A stretch of DNA of 62,948 nt from Bacteroides sp. (GTDB taxonomy: Bacteria; Bacteroidota; Bacteroidia; Bacteroidales; UBA7960), in NCBI GenBank assembly GCA_036351255.1, contig JAZBOS010000013.1, positions 1-62,948 on the forward strand. Reading direction: 5' to 3'. Below are positions 1-8,753 of the stretch, piece after piece. Position 1 is the first letter of the stretch; each line of letters begins with the position of its first letter. The translations under genes were made by a program, and so were the position numbers. The notes below the pieces were generated by a model. The model worked only from the letters and a program-made list of their open reading frames with translations. It was not told the DNA's origin and searched no databases.

Positions 1-216
1 ACCCAACTTACCAATACTGAAATGGCCCTGTTCGGTGGTAACTGTACCGGTCACGAAATTGCTGTCGGGCAGCTGGATGATCTGTACCGTAACAAATGGC
101 AGGGGTTGACGATCATTGCCGTCCCTCACAATGCCTGATATGACCACACTGTTCCCTTGTGAAAGGACCTGGAGGGTAAAAAGAAAGAATACAACAAATG
201 AACTAAATGCTTTCAT
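1..216 (-). CDS. N-terminus of a TonB-dependent-receptor-type outer membrane protein (partial)
   Basis: Reading the minus strand from the ATG at 216 gives 72 open codons that run off the left edge. The first 19 residues form a signal peptide (basic start, hydrophobic FVVFFLFTLQVLSQ). What follows (VVISGIVRDGNDRQPLPFVT and a GHFSIG stretch) is the start of a carboxypeptidase-regulatory-like beta-sandwich, the usual N-terminal domain of Bacteroidota outer-membrane receptors. The barrel lies outside the window, so the substrate and even the exact subfamily are unknown. It lies 112 nt downstream of the barrel gene ending at 329 and may belong to that operon or have its own promoter. Confidence 0.7.
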   Translation of the reverse strand, partial: MKAFSSFVVFFLFTLQVLSQGNSVVISGIVRDGNDRQPLPFVTVQIIQLPDSNFVTGTVTTEQGHFSIGKLG

Positions 217-328
217 GCCTTTTAGAATTTCTCGGTTCTATTAAATTAAAATAATTAAATGCATTAGAACTGAAAATGTTCAATGACGAGATAGGAACAT
301 ATGTGGCTTTTGGATAAACTTTAGTACT

Positions 329-1684
329 TTAAAAATGAACCTTTACCCTGGCCGAAAGCATGTCCTTATCCCGGAATCCCGCAAATATGTTTTCTCCCTT
401 TCCATTGAATAAGTAAGCACCAAGGCCTAGTTCAAGGTTATCAATCCCTTTATAGGCAATCTCGGGGGTATAAAAAATGGCATAATTGCTTTCTGGTTTT
501 TGCCAGTCTGAAATAACTACTCCACCGGCCAGTGGCCTTAGTAAAAGCTTTTCTCCCCAAATGCCACGCTCGCAGCCTATGATGAGGTAATCGTTCAGAT
601 TCTCCTTCCCTCGTTCGTGCAGGAATCCGTGCATAAATTGCGCATTCAGGTAAATACCATTTTTAAACGTAAAATCGGCTCCAATGACGTATCGGATATA
701 GGGCGCCTTCTCCAGCAAAAGACTGTCGCTTGTAACGGTTCCCGGAGGCTGCGAATAGAGCAGACTCATATCGGTCGTCATGATGACCTCCTTTTGCGGG
801 AAAAACAGGCCTGCCTCAGCCCAAACCCCCACCTGGCCAATGCTACCTGCCAGGTCGGCACCAAGCATATGATACCTGGGAAAAAACAGTTCGGCTTCCA
901 CATTGGTCTCGCCCTGCATCCCGGCGGGGGTCAGGGTCACCCGGCTCACAAGGGGAAGAACTTCCCGTCCATAGAGGTAACTGAACGAGATATCTGTATT
1001 AACAGCAAACCCCTTCAACCTGAAACCCAAAGAGGCCCCATCCTTTAAATTGTTCCCGGGCATGCGTAACTTATCAGAATATTCATTGAGGGTTAAGCCT
1101 TCAGGCAAGGCGATGGCTGAGCTAAAAACCCCTGAAAAAGCGCCCAGGGGCAAGTTTGCAGGCCTGAACCAGGGAAGGTAAACGCCCTGAAGGGACCATT
1201 GCGGAGTGAAATATCCCTGCAGGCTCAGGGCGTCTGACCCGTTTTTTCGCCCGAAATCAAACACATCTTCCAGGTCATAAGGGTTGAGCATATCCGTGGG
1301 GCTCAGCATATCGGAGGTGCCCCAGACAATGCGCTGACGGCCCACCTTCATATCAAGGTCCTCAAATAAAAACCCCCGAACCTCGGCATAAGCCTCCCGG
1401 ATGTCAAGATTCAAGGGGTTTATCTGGTCAGGCGAATACAGATTTTGGCTGCTGGTAAGGGCAGGTGCCCCCAAATGACGCAACCAGATGTTGCCATAAA
1501 ACCTCACCTTGTCAAAACGCTTTTCAAGACCAAGGTCGAGTCTGTTCTCATTCCAGACCCAGTCATTGTGGTCGTTCAGCAACAAACGCTGATTTGAGTT
1601 CAACTCCCCCCTTATAACGACTTGATCCTGGGCCCATGCAGACAATGGAAATAGAATGATGAGTAAGAGAACCGCGCGTTTCAT
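329..1684 (-). CDS. outer membrane beta-barrel protein, DUF1302/alginate-export-like
   Basis: This is a 451-residue protein. I chose the ATG at 1684 because it begins directly with a signal peptide (MKRAVLLLIILFPLSAWAQ); the longer reading adds eight residues in front of it. The rest has alternating amphipathic strands and ends in a charged-hydrophobic alternation closing with F (ARVKVHF), typical of an outer-membrane barrel. The motif RQRIVWGTSDMLSPTDMLNP resembles the plug region of DUF1302-type barrels that partner MMPL transporters in Proteobacteria. It is the last gene of the TetR-MMPL-LolA-like-barrel cluster, 138 nt after its neighbour, so the inferred role is the outer-membrane port of that pathway. 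The family label comes from a motif and context, not an alignment. Confidence 0.7.
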   Translation of the reverse strand: MKRAVLLLIILFPLSAWAQDQVVIRGELNSNQRLLLNDHNDWVWNENRLDLGLEKRFDKVRFYGNIWLRHLGAPALTSSQNLYSPDQINPLNLDIREAYAEVRGFLFEDLDMKVGRQRIVWGTSDMLSPTDMLNPYDLEDVFDFGRKNGSDALSLQGYFTPQWSLQGVYLPWFRPANLPLGAFSGVFSSAIALPEGLTLNEYSDKLRMPGNNLKDGASLGFRLKGFAVNTDISFSYLYGREVLPLVSRVTLTPAGMQGETNVEAELFFPRYHMLGADLAGSIGQVGVWAEAGLFFPQKEVIMTTDMSLLYSQPPGTVTSDSLLLEKAPYIRYVIGADFTFKNGIYLNAQFMHGFLHERGKENLNDYLIIGCERGIWGEKLLLRPLAGGVVISDWQKPESNYAIFYTPEIAYKGIDNLELGLGAYLFNGKGENIFAGFRDKDMLSARVKVHF

Positions 1685-1822
1685 AAGATATTCTATTTTT
1701 AAGATCAATAAAAAGATTATTAATAAATGCCTCCGAAAGCCGGAGGATGGTGGCCATAAGGTTGCTCCCCATTGGGGGTTACTCTGGTTCCTTTAAATGA
1801 ATGGCAACCCTTATTCTCTATA

Positions 1823-2566
1823 TCAAAAACTGGTCAGATTTCTTTCTGTAAATACCTGGTCGCTGATATTGCTGTCAAACTTTACATCGCTCATAATCAT
1901 CCTGGTAGAGGAGCCTTTCTTTTCATCTTTCATAAAAATTTCTTTTGGAAACCAATAGTTGGCCTGTTGCTGCCAGGTGTATACCGCCGTCTTGGCAAGG
2001 TTTCCGCCCCTGTCATACGATTCGGAACGTTGTGGGGTGTAGTTTTCCTTATTGACTGCCACGATCATTTTGGAATAGTCGCTACGCACATCAGGCAAAG
2101 CCACCAACTCCAGGATATAAAGGTTTCCTTCCTCCCTGAGCACCTTGCCTGAATAGGTTTTTGCATATTCCTTCGTCTCCATGTCTTCATAAGAGAAATC
2201 AGTACCGGCGAACGACTGGTTCTTCACGTGTGAGGCAATTCTTCGTGCTTTGCCAAAAGCTGGCATATAAAGGTACATAAGGTCGTCAGGCAAGGATAGG
2301 AAGGCAATGCCCGCTTCCGATGCCGGCCTGGTGAAGCGGAACAAACGCTTATTTGATCCTTTTTGCCAGATAGAAGCTTCCCGGATACGCTCATTTCCAT
2401 TGCGATCGGTCAGGATCATCCGCACAGTGTTTGTTTGATCCTTGGGTTGAAACAACACCTGGTCAACCTTGGTAAGGATGGTTGCTGCATCCTGTGCCAG
2501 CAGGGGAGCAGTGCCGGCAGCAATCAGAAAAAGGGCTGTTAAAAAAAAATGAATGGTTGTTTTCAT
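1823..2566 (-). CDS. outer membrane lipoprotein-sorting protein (LolA-like)
   Basis: A 247-residue secreted protein with a signal peptide ending near residue 24 (PLLAQ). The mature part has the features of LolA-like sorting proteins: an opening helix (ATILTKVDQVLFQPKDQ), a run of antiparallel strands (VRMILTDRNGNERIREASIW), and GTDFSYEDMETKEY in the middle, a phrase common in family members encoded next to MMPL transporters. LolA-type folds carry a hydrophobic cargo across the periplasm in an open half-barrel. It lies 16 nt after the MMPL gene and just before the barrel gene, so it is inferred to be the periplasmic shuttle. Whether the cargo is a lipoprotein or a free lipid cannot be read from sequence. 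Confidence 0.8.
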   Translation of the reverse strand: MKTTIHFFLTALFLIAAGTAPLLAQDAATILTKVDQVLFQPKDQTNTVRMILTDRNGNERIREASIWQKGSNKRLFRFTRPASEAGIAFLSLPDDLMYLYMPAFGKARRIASHVKNQSFAGTDFSYEDMETKEYAKTYSGKVLREEGNLYILELVALPDVRSDYSKMIVAVNKENYTPQRSESYDRGGNLAKTAVYTWQQQANYWFPKEIFMKDEKKGSSTRMIMSDVKFDSNISDQVFTERNLTSF

Positions 2567-2582
2567 GACAAAAAGATTTAGA

Positions 2583-4871
2583 TTATTTCTTGTATATGTT
2601 TAGTCTCTTCCTTAACTGTTCTCTCACGCCATAGATCTTTTTCAGCCGTTCGCCTGTCAGCATTAATGCGACAGGCAACAATGTCAGGGCTGCCATGGCC
2701 GAAACAATCATTGTTACGGCCAGCAGCAAACCAAAGCGTTGAAGGGGTACCAATTTTGAGAAAAGCAACACCCCAAAGCCAATGGTGACCGCAAGCATAT
2801 TGAGGATAATTGCTCTTCCGCTGATTTCAATGGAATTGGCTATGCTTTCGCAGATACCTTGTCCACCCAGGAATGATTTTCCGAAATGCGACATGAAATG
2901 GATGGCGTAATCAATGCCGATCCCTATCGTTACACTCCCGCTCAAAACGGTGGCAATGTCAAGAGGTATGCCCGTCAGCCCCATGGTACCGAAAAGGACC
3001 AGGAGGGTGACAAAAACCGGGATAACGGTCAAGATGCCCCTGAAAAAGGAACGTTGTAATATGCTCACCAGCGCCACCACTAAAATCATGGCCAGTATGA
3101 GGCTGTAGATCTGGCTTTTGATGATGCTGTCATCGAGTTTTTTAAATATGATGGGGATTCCGGTTACTTTAACATTGAAACCTTTCCCGCTTTGGCTCTC
3201 AGCAAACGAACCAAAATTCTGTTCTATCTCACGAAGTACTTCCAGATCGGTTGTGGCCACATAACCCTGAATCAAGCCCTCGGTCAAATCAAAATTCACG
3301 AATTGCTCCATGATTTCCTGCCCATCCAGCAAAAACCAGAGTTGTTCGATCTTGGCCCGTTCATCGGGAATTCGCTTACCTTCTCCCATCACCTCATTCA
3401 TTTCTTCAATCATGTCAGCTACTGATTGGCTGAATGGTATGTAGGAATACCCATCCATAAATGCTTGGGTTTCCTTCATCAGCCTGAGGGCTTCCGGACT
3501 TTGGATGTCACCCCGAATGTTTACATACAAGGGCATACTGCCATTGAACTTCGATTTCAGAAGCATTTCGCTTTGCTTAACGATGTTATTTTCCTGGAAA
3601 TAATCCACCAGGTCAACCCTTCGCTCAATGCGGGTAATGCCCCACAAACTGAAAAGAATGAGAATCCCCCAAATCCATAGGACCCGGTGTTTATGGTTTA
3701 ATACCTGGTTCTCAATGCCCAGGGTGATCGTTTTCAGAAACATTCCTCCCTGTTTTTGCCGGGTTTTAGGAGTGCCTTTCACTTTCATAGCAGCCAGTAC
3801 TGACGGGATGAAGAACACGGCAAGGAGAAAGGAAAACAGTATTCCCAAGGCAGTGAAAATTCCAAACTCCTTGATCATCGTGAGGTAAGACCCTGCAATG
3901 AAGCTTACAAACCCAAACACGGTCGTCAGTGATGCCAGGAAAACAGGAACAATGATGAAGGCCTGCGCACGTTTCAGAGCTTCTGAGGGATCATGCTGCA
4001 GTTCTTCCTGAAAACGGTTTACCACATGGATGGCATAAGCGCTTCCAACAGCCATCAATATCACGGGGACGACATTGGTCAGCATGGTAATCTCAAATCC
4101 CAGCAGGCTGACGAGCCCCATTGTCCAGATGATGGCAATGACAACCGATAGCATCGGAAGAATGATTCCATGGACCGTGCGAAAGCCCGCAAACAAAACC
4201 AGGCAGATGAGCAGAAAAGCCACTGGGGCTATGAATTTTATATCGCTGATGATCACATTGCTAAGCTCAAGCAGAGTCACAGGCATGCCACCGAAATAAA
4301 ACCTCCCTTCAAAAGATATCCCCTCAAGTTTTTGCCGGATAGACTCTACGGCTTCGGTGCGGTTCGCGCCCGTCATGACCTTGCCAATCACCAGGGTGGA
4401 AGTACAATCGGCCGAAACCAGATTTCCCTTGTATAAATCTTTAGAGAGGGCATAGGCTCTCAGGCGTTCAAGTGTTTCTACTTCCCCCGGTATGGCATAC
4501 TCATCCACCAAACGACCGATCTCAATACCAAATTCACTGCTTCTGATGTCAATCACGTTGGTCAGGCTGGTTACATAGCTGATGCCTGCAATCGAACGCA
4601 TGCTGTCGGTCACCTGCCTGACCAGGTCAAGCATTGCGTAGGTGAAAATGTCCTGCCCTTCAATCCCGACAATAATCAGGTCATTACCGCCATATTGCTC
4701 ACCAACCTCCTTGAACAGGGTGGCTGTAGGGTCATCCTCAGGAAGATACCCAAGGATATCGGAATTGATTTTCAGGTCTTTTATGAAAAAACCTAAATAT
4801 ATCGTGATGGTGATTACCACAACGATAATCACAAACTTCGAGCGGATAATGAATGCAGCCAGTTTTTCCAT
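2583..4871 (-). CDS. MMPL/RND family transporter
   Basis: A 762-residue inner-membrane protein built as two similar halves. Each half has one membrane helix, a large periplasmic domain (about 31-210 and 420-585) and a cluster of five helices. The matching signatures MAVGSAYAIHVVNRF in the first half and IGIGIDYAIHF in the second are the repeated RND/MMPL core motif. Members move lipids and other hydrophobic compounds using the proton gradient. The gene follows the TetR gene by 18 nt and precedes the LolA-like gene by 16 nt, so the four genes are probably one transcript. Length is normal for the compact two-module MMPL type. The substrate is unknown; sterol-, hopanoid- or glycolipid-like cargo is only a guess from the family. 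Confidence 0.88.
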   Translation of the reverse strand: MEKLAAFIIRSKFVIIVVVITITIYLGFFIKDLKINSDILGYLPEDDPTATLFKEVGEQYGGNDLIIVGIEGQDIFTYAMLDLVRQVTDSMRSIAGISYVTSLTNVIDIRSSEFGIEIGRLVDEYAIPGEVETLERLRAYALSKDLYKGNLVSADCTSTLVIGKVMTGANRTEAVESIRQKLEGISFEGRFYFGGMPVTLLELSNVIISDIKFIAPVAFLLICLVLFAGFRTVHGIILPMLSVVIAIIWTMGLVSLLGFEITMLTNVVPVILMAVGSAYAIHVVNRFQEELQHDPSEALKRAQAFIIVPVFLASLTTVFGFVSFIAGSYLTMIKEFGIFTALGILFSFLLAVFFIPSVLAAMKVKGTPKTRQKQGGMFLKTITLGIENQVLNHKHRVLWIWGILILFSLWGITRIERRVDLVDYFQENNIVKQSEMLLKSKFNGSMPLYVNIRGDIQSPEALRLMKETQAFMDGYSYIPFSQSVADMIEEMNEVMGEGKRIPDERAKIEQLWFLLDGQEIMEQFVNFDLTEGLIQGYVATTDLEVLREIEQNFGSFAESQSGKGFNVKVTGIPIIFKKLDDSIIKSQIYSLILAMILVVALVSILQRSFFRGILTVIPVFVTLLVLFGTMGLTGIPLDIATVLSGSVTIGIGIDYAIHFMSHFGKSFLGGQGICESIANSIEISGRAIILNMLAVTIGFGVLLFSKLVPLQRFGLLLAVTMIVSAMAALTLLPVALMLTGERLKKIYGVREQLRKRLNIYKK

Positions 4872-4889
4872 CTCTTTTCCTGAATCAGA

Positions 4890-5459
4890 TTATCTGGATA
4901 AGATTCCATTAAAAAAGACATCAATCAGTGGGTCGATAAGTAAATTATGGTCATACCCCTTCTGTCCCATGATCAATGGTAATTCAAACCCTTTGGTTGC
5001 TAAAACAATGGCACCAGCTACGAGGCTTGTATTCTCAATTTTAAATACCCCTTGACTGACCCCTTCCTCAAGCATACGGCCAATCATCACCTGCTCCATC
5101 TCGTCATATTTCTTCCTGATCTTTTCAATAACACTCAGGTTTTCTGCCAGATCACGACGGATGGCATCATAATAAATGGTAAGCTTTTTTACTGCGTTCA
5201 TTCGGATGTGGATGTATTCCCTGAGCTTTTCTCTGGCTGGCATATGTCTCTCTATCAGCTCATTGAGGATACTGGCCAGGGCGTCAATTTCTACCTCAAT
5301 GACAGCTTGAAAGATCTCATCCTTATTGGCAAAATAACTGTAGAGGGTACGTCTGCCTTTACGTGCGGCTGTGGCAATGTCTCCCATGCTGGTTTTATTG
5401 AATCCGTACTTCTCAAAAACCTTGCGGGCTTCATTCAGGATTTGGTCTTTTGTGGTCAT
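4890..5459 (-). CDS. TetR/AcrR family transcriptional regulator
   Basis: A 189-residue regulator. Residues 1-50 form the TetR helix-turn-helix (KDQILNEARKVFEKYGFNKT, then MGDIATAARKGRRTLYSYFANKDEIFQAVI); the rest is helical, as expected for the ligand-binding and dimer domain. It heads the minus-strand operon with the MMPL transporter, the LolA-like protein and the barrel. Such regulators usually repress their own transporter operon and release DNA when they bind a transported hydrophobic molecule. An inverted repeat at 5483-5507 overlaps its predicted transcription start and is a plausible self-operator. The ligand is not predictable. Confidence 0.92.
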   Translation of the reverse strand: MTTKDQILNEARKVFEKYGFNKTSMGDIATAARKGRRTLYSYFANKDEIFQAVIEVEIDALASILNELIERHMPAREKLREYIHIRMNAVKKLTIYYDAIRRDLAENLSVIEKIRKKYDEMEQVMIGRMLEEGVSQGVFKIENTSLVAGAIVLATKGFELPLIMGQKGYDHNLLIDPLIDVFFNGILSR

Positions 5460-5482
5460 GAGGTTTGAAGTTTATGCGCAAC

Positions 5483-5513
5483 TGCACAAAAAATGGCTAT
5501 ATGTGCAAATATA
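5483..5513 (-). promoter_or_regulatory. candidate -7 element and TetR operator
   Basis: On the minus strand 5513-5506 reads TATATTTG, an exact fit to the Bacteroidota -7 form TAnnTTTG; no clear -33 TTG is seen. A perfect 6-bp inverted repeat, TGCACA-N13-TGTGCA (5483-5488 and 5502-5507), begins within this element and covers the expected start of transcription. Arm spacing and position fit an operator for the TetR protein encoded 24 nt downstream. The operator role is inference. Confidence 0.4.
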
Positions 5514-5544
5514 GGATAAAAATTTTATTCTTTTACCCCTGTTC

Positions 5545-5578
5545 ATAAAAAATCCCTTCCTGTAAGCCGGAAAGGGAT
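5545..5578 (-). terminator. intrinsic terminator of the kinase/regulator/lipoprotein operon
   Basis: Minus-strand reading gives ATCCCTTTCC, an 8-nt loop, and GGAAGGGAT followed by a run of T. The stem has one bulged base. It lies 40 nt past the stop codon at 5619 and upstream of the TetR promoter, so it separates the two minus-strand operons. Confidence 0.75.
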
Positions 5579-5618
5579 CATAGGATAATATTAAGAGATG
5601 TGCGAAAATGCTTTGGTC

Positions 5619-6509
5619 TTAATTATTCTGGGCCAGTTTAAAAAGGATCTTGATTCGCTCATCCTTTGACAGTCTGGAAGGGTCCCGTTCTCGCATCCCA
5701 CTGCTGTCTATTTGTCCGCCATAGGGCATCCCTGTCATGGAGCCACCCGGTCGCATACCACCGGGATATCCACGGTCGCGTGTGCCGGGATTTCCATAAC
5801 CACCACCCTGCCTGTCAAATCGCTCCAGACCGTTCATTCTGACAGTCAAAGTAAAATCGTCTTTAGGGAATGCTGGCGCTTGACCTGAAACCCCCAGCGT
5901 CCTCAGGGGAATGATGACCCGGTAAAACATCATCCCTTCGCCATCTATATCCACATTCAGTTTTATGCCATCTTCATTTTCAAGGGATTGCATGCCGTTC
6001 GGGTGATCCTGAAATCCTTTGAGTTTCATTTTAGTTTGTTCTGCCAGGGCACGCTGCAAAATCGCCTTTGGATCTGGCTGATTTTGTCCGCCTCGCCTTC
6101 CTGCGCGGTTTCCGGATGGCATGCCACCTTGCCCCGTTTCCCGGCCGATGCCTTCAAAGATGGTGATCCGGTCTTCTGGCACAGGATATTTAAGCATGGC
6201 CGGGATATTCCCTTTGTAGGGACTTGCAATTTCCAGTTCCAGGCCTGCCCTGAGGATTTTCATCTGGGTAACCGGATCATCGGTTTGAAAAGCCAGGTAA
6301 AGGCTCTCCTCATCATTACTTACGGCATAGCCAAGCTTGGTTTTACCATCAGCCCCCTGGGGAACTAACCCTTCAAGACCCGGTTCAAAGGAAACAGAGG
6401 AGGGTTGCCAGCTCGATAAAACGTTATAAGTTTTAGGTGAGCAGGCCGAAAATGTCACGATGATTGCAACAAAAAATATCAAACGAAGGGGTTTGGGAAA
6501 ATTATGCAT
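5619..6509 (-). CDS. hypothetical lipoprotein co-transcribed with a two-component system
   Basis: A 296-residue protein with a type II signal peptide (lipobox FSACS, Cys about residue 23), so probably membrane-anchored. I do not recognise the family. Residues about 50-100 (LYLAFQTDDPVTQMKILRAG, LELEI) look like a beta-sandwich of the kind seen in carbohydrate-binding-module-9-like folds, but this is weak. Two low-complexity stretches are rich in Gly, Arg and Met: GNRAGRRGGQNQ near 135 and a GGMRPGGSMTGMPYGG stretch near 250. The gene starts 17 nt after the response-regulator stop, so it is the third gene of the kinase-regulator operon. It could be an output of the system or an accessory sensor. 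Confidence 0.7.
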   Translation of the reverse strand: MHNFPKPLRLIFFVAIIVTFSACSPKTYNVLSSWQPSSVSFEPGLEGLVPQGADGKTKLGYAVSNDEESLYLAFQTDDPVTQMKILRAGLELEIASPYKGNIPAMLKYPVPEDRITIFEGIGRETGQGGMPSGNRAGRRGGQNQPDPKAILQRALAEQTKMKLKGFQDHPNGMQSLENEDGIKLNVDIDGEGMMFYRVIIPLRTLGVSGQAPAFPKDDFTLTVRMNGLERFDRQGGGYGNPGTRDRGYPGGMRPGGSMTGMPYGGQIDSSGMRERDPSRLSKDERIKILFKLAQNN

Positions 6510-6526
6510 TTTGCAAAGGACGTTTA

Positions 6527-7243
6527 TTATAAGGAAGAATGGACTACAAAGTGGTAACCCACTCCTTTCTTTGTAATGATTTCGATGGAGGGGTCGCCTG
6601 AGAAATAATCCCGCAGACGGGAAATATACACATCGAGGTTCCGGCTGTTGTAAAATGAATCGTCACCCCACAGTTCCAGCAGGATGTCTTTTCTCAACAC
6701 GGGTTTGCTCATGTCGCTGGTAAGCATTTGAAGCAAGCGGGTCTCGCGGTGCGAAAGTTTCTTTGCCGTTTCATCCCGATGCAATTCCAGCAGCTCCGGA
6801 TAAAATTCAAAGTTTCCAAGGCTGATTTTCTCAAGTCCGGCATCCTGAATCGCAGCCTGGCTGTTTGTAGTAATTTTTAGCAGGTTTTGGATCCTGACAA
6901 TAAGTTCTTCCATGCTAAAGGGCTTGCGCAGATAATCATTTCCTCCTGATGCAAAGCCTTTCAGGAGGTCTTCGGTTTGAACCTTTGCGGTCAGGAAAAT
7001 GATGGGCATGCCTGAATCTATGGCTTTGATTTCCTTCGCCAACGAAAAGCCATCCTTAAAGGGCAGCATAACATCCAGCACGCATATTTGCGGCTTGAAG
7101 GCCTCAAATTCCTTCATTGCTTCCTTCCCATCTGCAACAAGCTTAACCTCGAAATCACGGCTTTCAAGGCTCTCTTTTACAATCCTTGCCAGGAAAGGTT
7201 CATCTTCAACATACAATACCCTGGTGCGATCCATATCATCCAA
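6527..7243 (-). CDS. OmpR/PhoB-type response regulator
   Basis: A 238-residue regulator. The receiver domain (about 8-122) has the acidic pair E13/D14, phospho-acceptor D57 in VLDVMLP, T85 and K107. A winged-helix DNA-binding domain of the OmpR type follows (about 138-235: LSHRETRLLQML ... VYISRLRDYF ... IITKKGVGYHF). The start overlaps the end of the kinase gene by 8 nt, showing translational coupling. Its likely targets are the two divergent promoters at 8722-8824, where direct repeats with 11-bp phasing match the way OmpR-type dimers bind. The target assignment is inferred. Confidence 0.93.
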   Translation of the reverse strand: MDDMDRTRVLYVEDEPFLARIVKESLESRDFEVKLVADGKEAMKEFEAFKPQICVLDVMLPFKDGFSLAKEIKAIDSGMPIIFLTAKVQTEDLLKGFASGGNDYLRKPFSMEELIVRIQNLLKITTNSQAAIQDAGLEKISLGNFEFYPELLELHRDETAKKLSHRETRLLQMLTSDMSKPVLRKDILLELWGDDSFYNSRNLDVYISRLRDYFSGDPSIEIITKKGVGYHFVVHSSL

Positions 7244-8717
7244 TTTTTGGCAATTTTACCACAAAAATCGCACCATCACCGGGTTTGCTTTCAATGGAAA
7301 TTTTCCCACCGTGGCTTTTTACAACCCCGGCCACGTAATTCAGTCCCAAGCCGTAACCCTTCACCGTATGAACATCGCCAGAAGGGATCCGGTAGAACTT
7401 TTCAAAGATCCTGGACTGATGCTCCAGGCTGATTCCGTGACCCTGATCGGAAACCCTGAGCTCAGCGGAATCAGCCTGCTCTTCCAGCGATACCTTGATT
7501 TCAGGGCTATCGCCGGCGTATTTAAAAGCGTTGTCTACCAGGTTATATATCATCTGGGTAAGGTGTTCCTGGTGTCCCATAACCAGGGATTGTCCCTTGT
7601 GTTCAAAATGAAAATGGGTTTTCTTTCTTTCCGCCACTAGCTGGAAGGAAGCCATCACCTTTTCCACAATAGGCAAAAGATCCACAGCCGTTTTGTTGTT
7701 CCTAATTTCCGTTTCATAATCGAAGACCGAAGTTTTCAGGATCTTGTCAGTCATCATTCCCAGGCGGTCCAGCTCATGGCGGGCCATGTCAATATATTCT
7801 TGTGTTTTTTCAGGATCTTTTAATACATCAAAGCTCTTCATCGCCTCGAGGGCTACTCCGACGGTGGCTACAGGGGTCTTCAATTCATGTGTCATGTTGC
7901 CGATAAAGTCATTTTTTTGCTCCAGCAATCGTTGCTGTGACCTCAGGCTTCGGAATACTATAATAAACGACAAAAGAATAAGTCCGGTAATGAACACAGA
8001 AAAGCCTAATTGGGGCAGAATGCTGGAGAACAGGTAAGCCCTTACCCCATCAAAACTGGCGGCATACATTTTATTCATTCCCAGGGGTATAAATCCGGTT
8101 ATAAACGGAATGCTGTCGTTGCGCAGCGGAGGTGGGCGGTTCCAGGAATGCTGACGCCAGTCCACCTCACGAATTACAATTTCCATGGGTAGGTTCTGGT
8201 AACGGTCGGGCAAAGCCTTCTGATACAATTCTTTTAAAGTATCACTTTCAATTCCTTCAGCATAAGCCAGGTAAATATTTCGCATGTTTCCGGGTGAAGG
8301 TCCATTCGGGCGCATGACCACTATGTGCATGCTATCTGGACTTTGCTGGCTGCCACCTAAACCAAGGTTTCTTCTTTTGTTTCTGATTGAGTCCTGTTCC
8401 CGGCGCCTGATCTCTCTCTCCCGAAACCGGGGTGAGCCGGGTGGCAGGCTGTCATGCGATTCAGCAAACATGCTTACTGAGATAGGTCCTCCCTGGCTTT
8501 CAAGGCTGTCGTACTCGGGCAGGAGCCTTACTTGGCTGAAAAACAGTGAATCGGCCAGATGAGACAGGGTGCTCCTGAACACCAGATTCGTCTCCCGGCG
8601 AAAGGAATCAGAAGCCGCCTTATATTCTGCCCGCAGCCAAAGCCCCTGGAGCAAGATGAGTAGTAGTATGCTTACTACCATAAGCATGACTACTCCATGT
8701 GGGTTTTTCTTTTGCAT
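7236..8717 (-). CDS. membrane sensor histidine kinase
   Basis: A 493-residue kinase. A membrane helix lies at about 9-28, followed by an extracytoplasmic region to 232, a second helix at 237-256, and the kinase core: H-box NMTHELKTP with H277, N-box LVDNAFKYAGD (392-402), G1 VSDQGHGIS and G2 GYGLGLNYV. The sensor region has no recognised domain; it holds a basic/charged stretch (RFREREIRRREQDSIRNKRR, 97-116) and a Gln/Ser-rich turn. The predicted promoter places the transcription start almost on the first ATG, so translation may begin at Met11 or Met13, or the mRNA may be leaderless. First gene of a three-gene operon facing the GLPGLI/beta-barrel operon. Confidence 0.92.
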   Translation of the reverse strand: MQKKNPHGVVMLMVVSILLLILLQGLWLRAEYKAASDSFRRETNLVFRSTLSHLADSLFFSQVRLLPEYDSLESQGGPISVSMFAESHDSLPPGSPRFREREIRRREQDSIRNKRRNLGLGGSQQSPDSMHIVVMRPNGPSPGNMRNIYLAYAEGIESDTLKELYQKALPDRYQNLPMEIVIREVDWRQHSWNRPPPLRNDSIPFITGFIPLGMNKMYAASFDGVRAYLFSSILPQLGFSVFITGLILLSFIIVFRSLRSQQRLLEQKNDFIGNMTHELKTPVATVGVALEAMKSFDVLKDPEKTQEYIDMARHELDRLGMMTDKILKTSVFDYETEIRNNKTAVDLLPIVEKVMASFQLVAERKKTHFHFEHKGQSLVMGHQEHLTQMIYNLVDNAFKYAGDSPEIKVSLEEQADSAELRVSDQGHGISLEHQSRIFEKFYRIPSGDVHTVKGYGLGLNYVAGVVKSHGGKISIESKPGDGAIFVVKLPKIG

Positions 8718-8721
8718 GCCT

Positions 8722-8753
8722 CAAAATTAAGTCATTAAATCCTGACCTGACAA
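8722..8753 (-). promoter_or_regulatory. predicted promoter of the kinase operon
   Basis: On the minus strand TTG (8753-8751) and TAATTTTG (8729-8722) are separated by 21 nt, an exact fit to the Bacteroidota -33/-7 promoter. Transcription should begin near 8715, at or inside the annotated start codon of the kinase gene. Confidence 0.5.

Noticed and set aside
617..1048. Plus-strand 143-codon frame opposite the barrel gene
   Set aside because: Overlaps a well-supported minus-strand gene in antisense, without coding signals.
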